A stretch of 64,000 nt of DNA, from NCBI GenBank assembly GCA_951812395.1, contig CATOSD010000001.1, forward strand, positions 496,001 through 560,000, written 5' to 3'. The stretch is from an uncultured Dehalococcoidia bacterium. GTDB lineage: Bacteria > Chloroflexota > Dehalococcoidia > Lucifugimonadales > CATOSD01. Below the pieces are notes generated by a model. The model saw only the letters and a program-made list of their open reading frames with translations. It was not told the origin of the DNA and ran no database searches. Positions 43,042-52,203 of the stretch are shown in pieces. Positions within the stretch are counted from its first letter, which is position 1; every line of letters starts with the position of its first letter. The position numbers and the translations under genes were made by a program.

Positions 43042-46000
43042 GGGCTATCCCCGCGCGTGCGGGGCAACCTCGGTGACCGTGCCGGTGACCTCCCCACCGA
43101 TGGGTCTATCCCCGCGCGTGCGGGGGAGCCATCATGCCAAACGTCTGGGTCAACACCTCCCTGGGTCTATCCCCGCGCGTGCGGGGCAACCATTCATGGA
43201 CAACCCCGGTCATAGCCCGGAGTGGGTCTATCCCCGCGCGTGCGGGGCAACCCACCCTCGCCCGGCGGTTGTGCTAGTCCTCGAAGGTCTATCCCCGCGC
43301 GTGCGGGGCAACCGCCTTGATAACGTGCATAAACCTGCACGGTGGCGGTCTATCCCCGCGCGTGCGGGGCAACCCTCTCGTAGTAGGTCCCGGGACTGGC
43401 GAACTGAGGTCTATCCCCGCGCGTGCGGGGCAACCCAACTGTGGCACATCCACCGGCGCTCCGATAACGGTCTATCCCCGCGCGTGCGGGGCAACCGACG
43501 CGCGGATGGGGCCGGCTAGCTCCTGCCAGGGTCTATCCCCGCGCGTGCGGGGCAACCGTGCAGGTATGGGTAACGTCGATTGGAACGCGGGGTCTATCCC
43601 CGCGCGTGCGGGGCAACCGTCCTGCCCGCCACCGAGTCCTCGATGGTGATCGGTCTATCCCCGCGCGTGCGGGGCAACCGGCGTCTACACCTGCAACGTC
43701 TGCTACGGGAAAGGTCTATCCCCGCGCATGCGGGGCAACCTCCTGCGACCGCTGTGGAGTGAGGTATCGGTAGGGTCTATCCCCGCGCGTGCGGGGCAAC
43801 CGGACTGCCAAGCGACGTCACTACCCAAGGTCCAGGTCTATCCCCGCGCGTGCGGGGCAACCCCGCGCACAATATCCCGCGCGCGAAGTACACACGGTCT
43901 ATCCCCGCGCGTGCGGGGGAGCCAATGGGCGCGGAAAGGCGCAACCTAAACGCGACGGTCTATCCCCGCGCGTGCGGGGGAGCCCCGCCTGTCCAGTCCT
44001 GCCCCGCTTGGTGGCGGGGTCTATCCCCGCGCGTGCGGGGGAGCCTTCCCCGGCGCGCCCTTCATTTGAGTCAGCGTGGGTCTATCCCCGCGCGTGCGGG
44101 GGAGCCCACCTGCCATAGCTCGCAGCGTTTCCGGTCGAAGGTCTATCCCCGCGCGTGCGGGGGAGCCGAATCGCTTCAGCCACTTCGCCGATTTCTTCCG
44201 GGTCTATCCCCGCGCGTGCGGGGCAACCGACTTTGCGCGCTCGCTTTGTCGTTACTCTCATGGTCTATCCCCGCGCGTGCGGGGCAACCCACTACACCCA
44301 TGCCGGCCCCGCGCAGCGCTTCGGTCTATCCCCGCGCGTGCGGGGCAACCCGATCTCCTCGCCTCACGCTACACAAGCCAGCGGGTCTGTCCCCGCGCGT
44401 GCGGGGCAACCCGCTGCGGCTGGTGTTAGGTGGACGCGGCCAGGGGTCTATCCCCGCGCGTGCGGGGCAACCTCCACCGCCTCGATGTACACATCGGAAA
44501 AGTCAGGTCTATCCCCGCGCGTGCGGGGCAACCGCCTCCGCTTTCGCCCGGGCCTGAGCCAGCTCCGGTCTATCCCCGCGCGTGCGGGGCAACCTTCAGC
44601 AGCAATATCTATACTGTCTGCTGACACGGTCTATCCCCGCGCGTGCGGGGCAACCCAATCGCTAGCATCGCTTGGCGAATCTCTTGGAGGTCTATCCCCG
44701 CGCGTGCGGGGCAACCTCTACCGCGTCTACGATTACTACGACCGCGAGTGGTCTATCCCCGCGCGTGCGGGGCAACCAACCGGACAATCTTTGTCCGGGC
44801 CGTGAGAATCGGTCTATCCCCGCGCGTGCGGGGCAACCGCCCTCGGACGCCACCCCAGCCGCCCCAACAGGGGTCTATCCCCGCGCGTGCGGGGGAGCCC
44901 TCGAAGCAGCGTTCGCGGACGCCGGCCTAGAAGGTCTATCCCCGCGCGTGCGGGGGAGCCCACGTGCAGCGCCCCCCGCCGACGATATAACCGGGTCTAT
45001 CCCCGCGCGTGCGGGGGAGCCCACCACCAACGCTGCCAAGGCATCTTGTCTGAGGGTCTATCCCCGCGCGTGCGGGGCAACCGCCCGGCTGCGGCGTGGA
45101 CAGTGCGATTGAGAGGGTCTATCCCCGCGCGTGCGGGGCAACCGCTGCACGGGCGCGTCGCGTTCCTCGTGGGTATGGTCTATCCCCGCGCGTGCGGGGC
45201 AACCCGCCCCGACCTGCTCTTGGTGGCTACCGCAGGGGGTCTATCCCCGCGCGTGCGGGGCAACCAATCGGGCCGATTACACCACCTCCCGTGCCAGCGG
45301 TCTATCCCCGCGCGTGCGGGGCAACCGTTTCCGGCGTTTCTGGCGCTTGAATCGGCGTAGGTCTATCCCCGCGCGTGCGGGGCAACCCGTTCCGCCGCTT
45401 CCGTCTGGATGAGGAAGGAGGGTCTATCCCCGCGCGTGCGGGGCAACCTTGTCAGTGGATGAGGGGTACGACCTGAACCAGGGTCTATCCCCGCGCGTGC
45501 GGGGCAACCCGCGCGGCCTCGCAGGCGCTGCACGCGCTGTACGGTCTATCCCCGCGCGTGCGGGGCAACCCTCACCAGTGCTGTGGTGACCTGGTGGACG
45601 GCGGGTCTATCCCCGCGCGTGCGGGGCAACCATCGAGGGCAAACGCGACGCCGATCGCGTCGCGGGTCTATCCCCGCGCGTGCGGGGCAACCGACCTGGA
45701 CGACCACCAAGCCGCCAAGCTCCAGGGTCTATCCCCGCGCGTGCGGGGCAACCCCGTCAGTCTGGTCTCGACCACATCTCTGAACGGGTCTATCCCCGCG
45801 CGTGCGGGGCAACCCGCCCTCCTGGTCCTGGTGATGATCTCACTAACGGTCTATCCCCGCGCGTGCGGGGCAACCATCCTCATCCTATCTCCTTTCCCTG
45901 GTTCTCCGGGTCTATCCCCGCGCGTGCGGGGCAACCGTCTCGAACGACCGGACGTGCATGGGGCTCAGGGGTCTATCCCCGCGCGTGCGGGGCAACCGTC

Positions 46001-48986
46001 AACTGCTGTCGAATCATGCCAAACGTCTGGGGTCTATCCCCGCGCGTGCGGGGCAACCCCACGCCGGGCGTCAATCGGAGCGACGACGTACGGTCTATCC
46101 CCGCGCGTGCGGGGCAACCCTCTCCCCGAAATGTCCGCCGGCCTTTGATGTCGGTCTATCCCCGCGCGTGCGGGGCAACCCCGCAGACCTCGGCGTCTGG
46201 GGCAAACCACGAAGGTCTATCCCCGCGCGTGCGGGGCAACCCGCTGGACGAGGAGTTCGATACCTACGTGCCGGGGTCTATCCCCGCGCGTGCGGGGCAA
46301 CCTATATCGGCGTCGTAAATCGCATATTTGAAAACGGTCTATCCCCGCGCGTGCGGGGCAACCTCGCGAATCTCACCATCAAACGGGAAGAAATTAGGTC
46401 TATCCCCGCGCGTGCGGGGCAACCCCCTATCAGTCTCAATGACAACGTCCGCTATAAGGTCTATCCCCGCGCGTGCGGGGCAACCACAATCTCGGTGATT
46501 CCAAGCTCGGTAACAGGGGGTCTATCCCCGCGCGTGCGGGGCAACCATAGCGACTCGCTGGCCGTCGTCGGGATTCAAGGGTCTATCCCCGCGCGTGCGG
46601 GGCAACCGGTTGCCAGCGATAACCGCAAAGCTCACAAACGGGTCTATCCCCGCGCGTGCGGGGCAACCATCATGCCAAACGTCTCGTTCATCACCTCCCG
46701 GGGTCTATCCCCGCGCGTGCGGGGCAACCCTCAAGAATCGCCTTACCAACCTCCCCTACTTCGGTCTATCCCCGCGCGTGCGGGGCAACCCGACAACAAC
46801 CGCCGCTACCTGGATTAGCTCACGGTCTATCCCCGCGCGTGCGGGGCAACCGAAGTACGCCGATAGCGGAAACCCGGCTTTCGCGGTCTATCCCCGCGCG
46901 TGCGGGGCAACCCCATTATCGGCAAGATTTGTTCCGTTCCTGGGAGGTCTATCCCCGCGCGTGCGGGGCAACCCTGGTAGGCGGACTCGGCGGCGTTGCC
47001 GGATACGGTCTATCCCCGCGCGTGCGGGGCAACCCCGCCGGTAGCGATGATGTTCGCGCTCGGCACGGGTCTATCCCCGCGCGTGCGGGGCAACCCTTGC
47101 GCAGAAGATAGATGCTCCTGACGCCATGGGTCTATCCCCGCGCGTGCGGGGCAACCCATGGGATATCGACGCCCCGGCTTTCTACAACAGGTCTATCCCC
47201 GCGCGTGCGGGGCAACCATACGCCAATTCAAGCGCCAGAGACGCCAGAAAGGTCTATCCCCGCGCGTGCGGGGCAACCAACGTCACTTCCTACGGGCGAA
47301 CTACGTTACGCGGTCTATCCCCGCGCGTGCGGGGCAACCCGTGTCGTAAACGCCCCCGGCACGGATACAAAAGGTCTATCCCCGCGCGTGCGGGGCAACC
47401 GCCTTGCCCGCGTCCTACCCTTCCCGGTCAAGGGGTCTATCCCCGCGCGTGCGGGGCAACCCAGACCGGGGCAGGATGGACGCCTATTGATGAGGGTCTA
47501 TCCCCGCGCGTGCGGGGCAACCCGCGGGCTGTGTACTAGGGGTGTGGCCGCCGCCGGTCTATCCCCGCGCGTGCGGGGCAACCCGGAATCTCGCCCCGCT
47601 CAAACTCACCGTCCTCGGTCTATCCCCGCGCGTGCGGGGCAACCAAAATAGGAGCGGATAGAGGGGCGTAGGCCCAAGGTCTATCCCCGCGCGTGCGGGG
47701 CAACCACGCCGTGACAAGTCTACGGAGCTATTACCAGCGGTCTATCCCCGCGCGTGCGGGGCAACCTCCGACCTTATAGCCATCGGCGTCAACTTTCCAG
47801 GTCTATCCCCGCGCGTGCGGGGCAACCAATTCCTGTAATAGGGGAATCGCGCGCTGAGCGGGTCTATCCCCGCGCGTGCGGGGCAACCAACGAATGACAA
47901 TACCTATCGTAGAGAACATAGGGTCTATCCCCGCGCGTGCGGGGCAACCACGGCCACAGTCTGCGCCTCAAAGTAGCCAATCGGTCTATCCCCGCGCGTG
48001 CGGGGCAACCCTACGCCAGATATTGTATGGCACGCCATCGCGGGGTCTATCCCCGCGCGTGCGGGGCAACCTCCCTCGTACCGCGCCTGCCTGACGCGCT
48101 TATGGGTCTATCCCCGCGCGTGCGGGGCAACCCGCCTATGAGCGCCCAGTCCGTCGTATACCTGCGGTCTATCCCCGCGCGTGCGGGGCAACCGGGCAAG
48201 TTCGGCGGCCCCGGACCCTGCTTGGGGGTCTATCCCCGCGCGTGCGGGGCAACCCTTCTCATAGGCGCGGTCATTATCGTCGGTGCGGGTCTATCCCCGC
48301 GCGTGCGGGGCAACCTTTTCCAGAGCGCGGATTAGGCGTTCTAGAGGAGGTCTATCCCCGCGCGTGCGGGGCAACCCCAGGAACGCGGGCCGCGTCTGGA
48401 CGGTGTGGAGGTCTATCCCCGCGCGTGCGGGGCAACCCAGTATCTTATACCTAACGACGGCCAGGTCTGGGGTCTATCCCCGCGCGTGCGGGGCAACCGC
48501 TTTGGGCAGGCGGTCATATACCATGCCGTGGGGTCTATCCCCGCGCGTGCGGGGCAACCCGGCCTAGGCTGGGTACGTCCCAAGGTATGCCGGGTCTATC
48601 CCCGCGCGTGCGGGGCAACCTCGGATTCACACCTGTGGAGAAGGAAATCAGAAGGTCTATCCCCGCGCGTGCGGGGCAACCCGTTCGCCAATATCCCCTA
48701 AAAAGCCTGGCGGAGGTCTATCCCCGCGCGTGCGGGGCAACCCCGCTACCTTGAAGCCCAAGAATCACAAACCGCGGTCTATCCCCGCGCGTGCGGGGCA
48801 ACCCCATCCCAGCCACACGCGCGACAACCGCCAATAGGTCTATCCCCGCGCGTGCGGGGCAACCAGATTGTGCGTGAGCGCCCCGGCAGCCGACGCAGGT
48901 CTATCCCCGCGCGTGCGGGGCAACCCCCCCATAAGAGAGAGTATGACCGACGTAATCAGGTCTATCCCCGCGCGTGCGGGGCAACC
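43042..48986 (-). CRISPR. Type I-E CRISPR array, 98 repeats and 97 spacers
   Basis: The repeat is 28 bp on the plus strand (begins GGTCTATCC, ends GGGGCAACC, internal stem CCCCGC/GCGGGG) with a strict 61-bp period, leaving 33-bp spacers. First repeat start 43042 and last 48959 differ by exactly 97 periods, and spot checks at 44384 and 46031 fit. On the minus strand the repeat reads GGTTGCCCCGC...GGGGATAGACC, like E. coli type I-E repeats, so transcription is leftward from the cas2 side. The leftmost repeat has a T-to-G change, as expected at the old trailer end. Nine repeats carry a variant end (GGGGGAGCC). I did not verify every spacer individually. Confidence 0.97.
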
Positions 48987-49037
48987 CCTACAAAAATCGA
49001 TGAAGAAACCGCGCCTTTATCCGCCAGCGTAATACTG
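48987..49037 (-). promoter_or_regulatory. Very short CRISPR leader between cas2 and the array
   Basis: Only 51 bases separate the last repeat from the cas2 stop. The stretch is AT-rich next to the repeat (CTACAAAAATCGATGAAG). Type I-E leaders usually carry a promoter and an IHF site in about 60-100 bp or more. If functional, part of the leader must lie inside cas2 or the array is read through from the cas operon. Confidence 0.45.
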
Positions 49038-49325
49038 CTAACTGTACTTCACCAGGTACACACCGTCCGCGTCCACTATCTCCTTCGGCGACTCACCCAG
49101 CGTCCGTATCCGCTGCTCCCCCACCTCCGACGGGTCCCGCCACGTCATCACTATCGACCCCTCCCCCGTCTCCGCGTACCACCTGCTCAGCACGTCCCAG
49201 ATACGCTCCCGGATGCCATCCGTCATGTTGGGACTGGTGTACACCCCCGCCGCTATCTCCAGCATCGCCGACGCCAGAAACCCCCTGTACCTGCCCTCCA
49301 CGTTTGTCGTCACCACTACCGTCAT
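49038..49325 (-). CDS. cas2: CRISPR-associated endonuclease Cas2, type I-E
   Basis: The 95-residue protein MTVVVTTNVEGRYRGFLASAMLEIAAGVYTS... is a clear type I-E Cas2, with the following DGIRERIWDVLSRWY and GSIVMTWRD segments. It forms the central dimer of the Cas1-Cas2 spacer integrase. Its ATG overlaps the cas1 stop by four bases (ATGA), so it is translationally coupled. It is the last cas gene before the array. Confidence 0.96.
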   Translation of the reverse strand: MTVVVTTNVEGRYRGFLASAMLEIAAGVYTSPNMTDGIRERIWDVLSRWYAETGEGSIVMTWRDPSEVGEQRIRTLGESPKEIVDADGVYLVKYS

Positions 49326-50257
49326 GCTACGTTGTCTCCCGACTCCTCTTCGGCGTCCGGCGCCGGCTCCTCCAGCGCCGCCACGTCCTCGAACAACTCC
49401 TTGATCCTGTCTATCATCGCCGGAATCACCCGCTCTTTTCTCATCATCTCGCCCGTCAGCCGCCTGGTGTGCCGCTCCACGTTCAGGCCCGGATTGTTCG
49501 CAATCTCTCTCGCCGCCGTGAACGCCGCCGGCAGCAACACCGTGTCCCGAAACAGGTCCGCCACATCCAGCGCGAACGCCTCCCCGCTCTGCTCGTGAAT
49601 GAACCCGAGCTGCGGTATCGCTCCCGTGGCCATGACCGCGATGACCGCCGCCGAGGTCACCGCCACCGACGCGTGGTTGATCGCCTGGTTCGGTATGTCC
49701 GCCGCCAGCGGATTGCCCCTGTCGTAGCGCCGGCCCCGCCAGGTGACGCCGTACCTCTGCGCCAGCGCCTGGTACGTCCGCCTCATGCGCGATCCCTCTA
49801 TCCCGCGCAGCACCGCGATGTCACGGTGAGGCAGCACCTCGCCCAGCCGCATCGCGTACATCCTGCGCGCTATGCCTATCCGGGCGCCCTCCGCGTCGCC
49901 CCACGCCCGCATCTGACGCCGCGCCACGTCCGACGTGTCCGGCAAAAGCGGCGGCGCCGTGTAACACCTCACACCGTCCTGGCCCACCGCCACCAGCGCC
50001 GTGCCGTGCCGCGCCATCAGCCTCAGCGCGTCGTGGCTCACCGTAGAGCCGGGACCCAGCAGTATCATGCTGAGCGACTGGAAGGGTATCCCGTACTCCC
50101 CCGCGTCCAGGCCGCTGTCGGGCGTGGCCGCGCCCTCCCGCTCGAATCGTAGTGTCCCGTCCCGCACGGTGAGCGCCCCGCGCGACAGCCAAAGCAGCCC
50201 GTGCCGGTCGGCATGGGGTATCCGCGCCGTCTCCAGTCCCAGTCTTCCGCGTAACAT
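49322..50257 (-). CDS. cas1: CRISPR-associated endonuclease Cas1, type I-E
   Basis: The 311-residue Cas1e has the N-terminal beta domain (RIPHADRHGLLWLSRGALTV) and the helical catalytic domain with VAVTSAAVIAVMATGAIPQLGFIHEQSGEAFALDVADLFRD. The conserved Glu (about residue 145-150), His (FIHEQSG) and Asp (ALDVADLF) metal ligands are present. It integrates new spacers together with Cas2. The C-terminus carries an acidic tail. A 148-bp repeat-bearing gap separates it from cas6e, the only sizeable gap within the cas8e-to-cas2 run besides the cas6e-cas5e gap. Confidence 0.96.
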   Translation of the reverse strand: MLRGRLGLETARIPHADRHGLLWLSRGALTVRDGTLRFEREGAATPDSGLDAGEYGIPFQSLSMILLGPGSTVSHDALRLMARHGTALVAVGQDGVRCYTAPPLLPDTSDVARRQMRAWGDAEGARIGIARRMYAMRLGEVLPHRDIAVLRGIEGSRMRRTYQALAQRYGVTWRGRRYDRGNPLAADIPNQAINHASVAVTSAAVIAVMATGAIPQLGFIHEQSGEAFALDVADLFRDTVLLPAAFTAAREIANNPGLNVERHTRRLTGEMMRKERVIPAMIDRIKELFEDVAALEEPAPDAEEESGDNVA

Positions 50258-50405
50258 CGGACAGTCTCCTGTGGTCGGTGGCTAGTGGCTAGTGGTCAGT
50301 GATCAGCTTTCAGTAGCCGGTCATCAGGTGTACCGAGAGTTGCTCCACACTGGCCACCGACCACTGACCACTTCGTTCGATTGTTAAGGTACATGTGACG
50401 CGCGC
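50258..50405. repeat. Intergenic inverted repeat between cas6e and cas1
   Basis: GGTCGGTGGCTAGTGG and CTAGTGGTCAGTGATCAG near 50275-50304 have reversed counterparts in CTGGCCACCGACCACTGACC at 50350-50370. The gap can fold into a long imperfect hairpin. It looks like a miniature repeat element inserted in the cas operon and could reduce expression of cas1-cas2 relative to the effector genes. No gene is seen. Confidence 0.5.
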
Positions 50406-51221
50406 CTAGCCGCGCCCCGACGCGGGCCGCAACAGCAGCATCCCGTAGCCGTAGGCGCGGTGCCGGCCGATTCCACGCGCCAGCAGCGCTCCGAACGCGG
50501 CGGAGTCCGTCACCTCCAGCTCGCCGCGCATCAGCGCGTCGGGGCCTTCGCTGTAACGCCTGTGCAGCTTGCGCACCGCCCGCGTCCGTCGAAACGACGC
50601 CAGCCTCGTCTTTTCCGTGTCCAGAATTGCGCCGCCACATCCCGCAAGCTTGGACGCGAGCCAGTCCCGGTACACTGCTTCGCGAGTGCGTCCGGTCCGC
50701 TCCATTTCGCCCTTGTCGTCGTGCGTTAGTGCTTCGTGCAAAAAGGCGTCCCGCTCCGGACTCGCGCGGCAGTTGTCGCACTGGTCCCTGCGGGCAAAGC
50801 GGCGTTCGCGGCATGGCGCGTCGGCATTCCCGCACTCCCCTCTGTGTGTATAGCGCACCACCGGCCGCACCCGCGCCTCGAATCCGAGCCGCAGACCCAC
50901 CCGCCACTCTGCGGGCATCGGCTTGTCGTCGATCCGGTCCGCGGGCAGCACCCGCGCCTGAAGCGGGCACGCGCAGATGGCCGCCGACTCCCGCAGCGCG
51001 CCGGCGTCCGTCGTGCCGTAGCCGTACAGCGAGCCGACCGACGCCCCGCGCGTCGCCACCAGCCGGAAGGGCTTTGGAGCCTTCTCGCCGAAACACTCCT
51101 TCAGCAGGCAGTGCATGGCGTGGTCCGGGTCCTGCAGCCGCCGCGATCCCATCCAGCGATTGAACTCGCGCAGGTCCACCTCCCCGCGCACCATCCGCAG
51201 CCCCGTCGCGGTCGTCGTCAT
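50406..51221 (-). CDS. cas6e: CRISPR RNA endoribonuclease Cas6e, with a four-cysteine insert
   Basis: This is the 271-residue Cas6e/CasE that cuts the repeat hairpin to make crRNAs and stays bound in Cascade. Visible features are the N-terminal ferredoxin-like start (GLRMVRGEVDLREFNRW), the active-site histidine region DPDHAMHCLLKECFG and the C-terminal glycine-rich loop GIGRHRAYGYGMLLL. Between the two halves, where relatives go straight from RP..R to ERDAFL, there is an insert with Cys130, Cys137, Cys148 and Cys151 (GECGNADAPC, then RDQCDNC) that could bind zinc. This insert is unusual to my knowledge. Confidence 0.93.
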   Translation of the reverse strand: MTTTATGLRMVRGEVDLREFNRWMGSRRLQDPDHAMHCLLKECFGEKAPKPFRLVATRGASVGSLYGYGTTDAGALRESAAICACPLQARVLPADRIDDKPMPAEWRVGLRLGFEARVRPVVRYTHRGECGNADAPCRERRFARRDQCDNCRASPERDAFLHEALTHDDKGEMERTGRTREAVYRDWLASKLAGCGGAILDTEKTRLASFRRTRAVRKLHRRYSEGPDALMRGELEVTDSAAFGALLARGIGRHRAYGYGMLLLRPASGRG

Positions 51222-51238
51222 GTCGTATCCTCCTTATG

Positions 51239-51402
51239 GTCCCTTCCCCCTCGCAGGGCGAGGATCAGGATGGCCGTGCTGCCCAAAAGTCCCTTCCCCC
51301 TCGCAGGGCGAGGATCAGGATGGCCGTACCGCCCAAAAGTCCCTTCCCCCTCGCAGGGGGAAGAGCCTGCCCTGAGCTTGCCGAAGGGTTAGGATGGGGG
51401 TG
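51239..51402. repeat. Tandem and nested copies of dispersed repeats between cas6e and cas5e
   Basis: A 50-bp unit starting GTCCCTTCCCCCTCGCAGGG repeats at 51239, 51289 and 51339. The third copy is interrupted by a CTGAGCTTGCCGAAGGG repeat (51366-51388) and finishes as TTAGGATGGGGGTG. The end of this cluster supplies the last codons and stop of cas5e (PTPPS, stop at 51389-51391). Confidence 0.8.
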
Positions 51403-52201
51403 TCGGCCCAGCCGAGGAATCTCCAGCCCCGAACTTCCCCCGCGGCGCCGTCCCCTCCACCACGCGCCGGGCGCCCCCGTGCAGACCGGACACCCAGTTG
51501 CGCTCGTCCGTCAGCATCATCTCGCGGAGCTCCGTTACGCCCAGCGCTTCTGCGTCGACGTCCTCTCGCGCCGGCCACTGCAACCTCACGTCGCGCCCGC
51601 CGTCCGCGTCGTCCGCTAGCGGCGCCGCCAGCAGCGCCGCCAGCGCGTTGGGCTCATCCTTGAAGCCGCCGCACAGCCGCGCGGACGGCAGGCACGGCTT
51701 GCGCCCGATGAACACCGGACGCGCCGGCTCGTCGAGCGCAGCGGCCAGCTCCTCCAGCGTCGGCCCAACCACTAGTTCCTTCCCCCTCGCAGGGGGAAGG
51801 TCAGGATGGGGGTGAAGCCGCAGCGCCACGGTCACGCGCATGTCGGCGTAGTAGTCGCGATAGCGCAGGTGCGGCGAGTTGTACGTCGCCGCACCCCCCG
51901 CCCGGCCCTCCGGTCTGCCGCGCGTGGTCCAGCCGCGGTCGCTCGCGCCAAGCTGCGCCGTCTGGAAGTCGCGCATGGCGTATCCGCCCGCCGCCTCCCG
52001 GTCGATGCGTGACGCGAACACCAGCCTGCGCTGCAAGCCCTCGTGCGCCTCACGCTCGACGCGACGCCAGCCCAGCGCGTTGGCGAACATGCCGGTGAGC
52101 ATCGAGGCCGCCGGGAAGGGCCGGACCACGCCATAGGCGTCGATAGTCTCGCCGCCAAAGGACACCAGCGGCGCCTCCAGGTTGAGTATCAGGTGCTGCA
52201 C
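51389..52201 (-). CDS. cas5e: CRISPR-associated Cas5e with an in-frame palindromic-repeat insertion
   Basis: This is the 270-residue Cas5e/CasD, the Cascade subunit that caps the 5' end of the crRNA. The start is a GTG at 52201 (VQHLILNLEAPLVSFGG), two bases after the cas7e stop, with GGGAGGCGA upstream. Family features: VVRPFPAASMLTGMFANALGW, the VFASRIDREAAG region, YRDYYADMRVTVAL and PVFIGRKPCLPS. Residues 130-144 (HPHPDLPPARGKELV) come from a dispersed intergenic repeat inserted in frame. The last residues (TPPS) also come from repeat sequence. The insertion lies just before the RP(V/L)FIGRK segment. Confidence 0.93.
   Translation of the reverse strand: MQHLILNLEAPLVSFGGETIDAYGVVRPFPAASMLTGMFANALGWRRVEREAHEGLQRRLVFASRIDREAAGGYAMRDFQTAQLGASDRGWTTRGRPEGRAGGAATYNSPHLRYRDYYADMRVTVALRLHPHPDLPPARGKELVVGPTLEELAAALDEPARPVFIGRKPCLPSARLCGGFKDEPNALAALLAAPLADDADGGRDVRLQWPAREDVDAEALGVTELREMMLTDERNWVSGLHGGARRVVEGTAPRGKFGAGDSSAGPTPPS
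51774..51815. repeat. Dispersed repeat family A inside cas5e
   Basis: Read on the minus strand it is TCACCCCCATCCTGACC followed by the hairpin CTTCCCCCTGCGAGGGGGAAG, the same unit as the intergenic copy at 15133-15175. It keeps the cas5e frame open. Confidence 0.88.
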
Positions 52202-52203
52202 GG

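Noticed and set aside
43073..48701. Many plus-strand frames of 60-290 codons with repeated PRACGAT, SPRVRGN or IPARAGQP
   Set aside because: They are translations of the CRISPR repeats in three frames, not proteins.
49008..49046. A possible degenerate repeat after the last CRISPR repeat (TTTATCCGCCAGCGT)
   Set aside because: It is out of register with the 61-bp period and shares only a few bases with the repeat.
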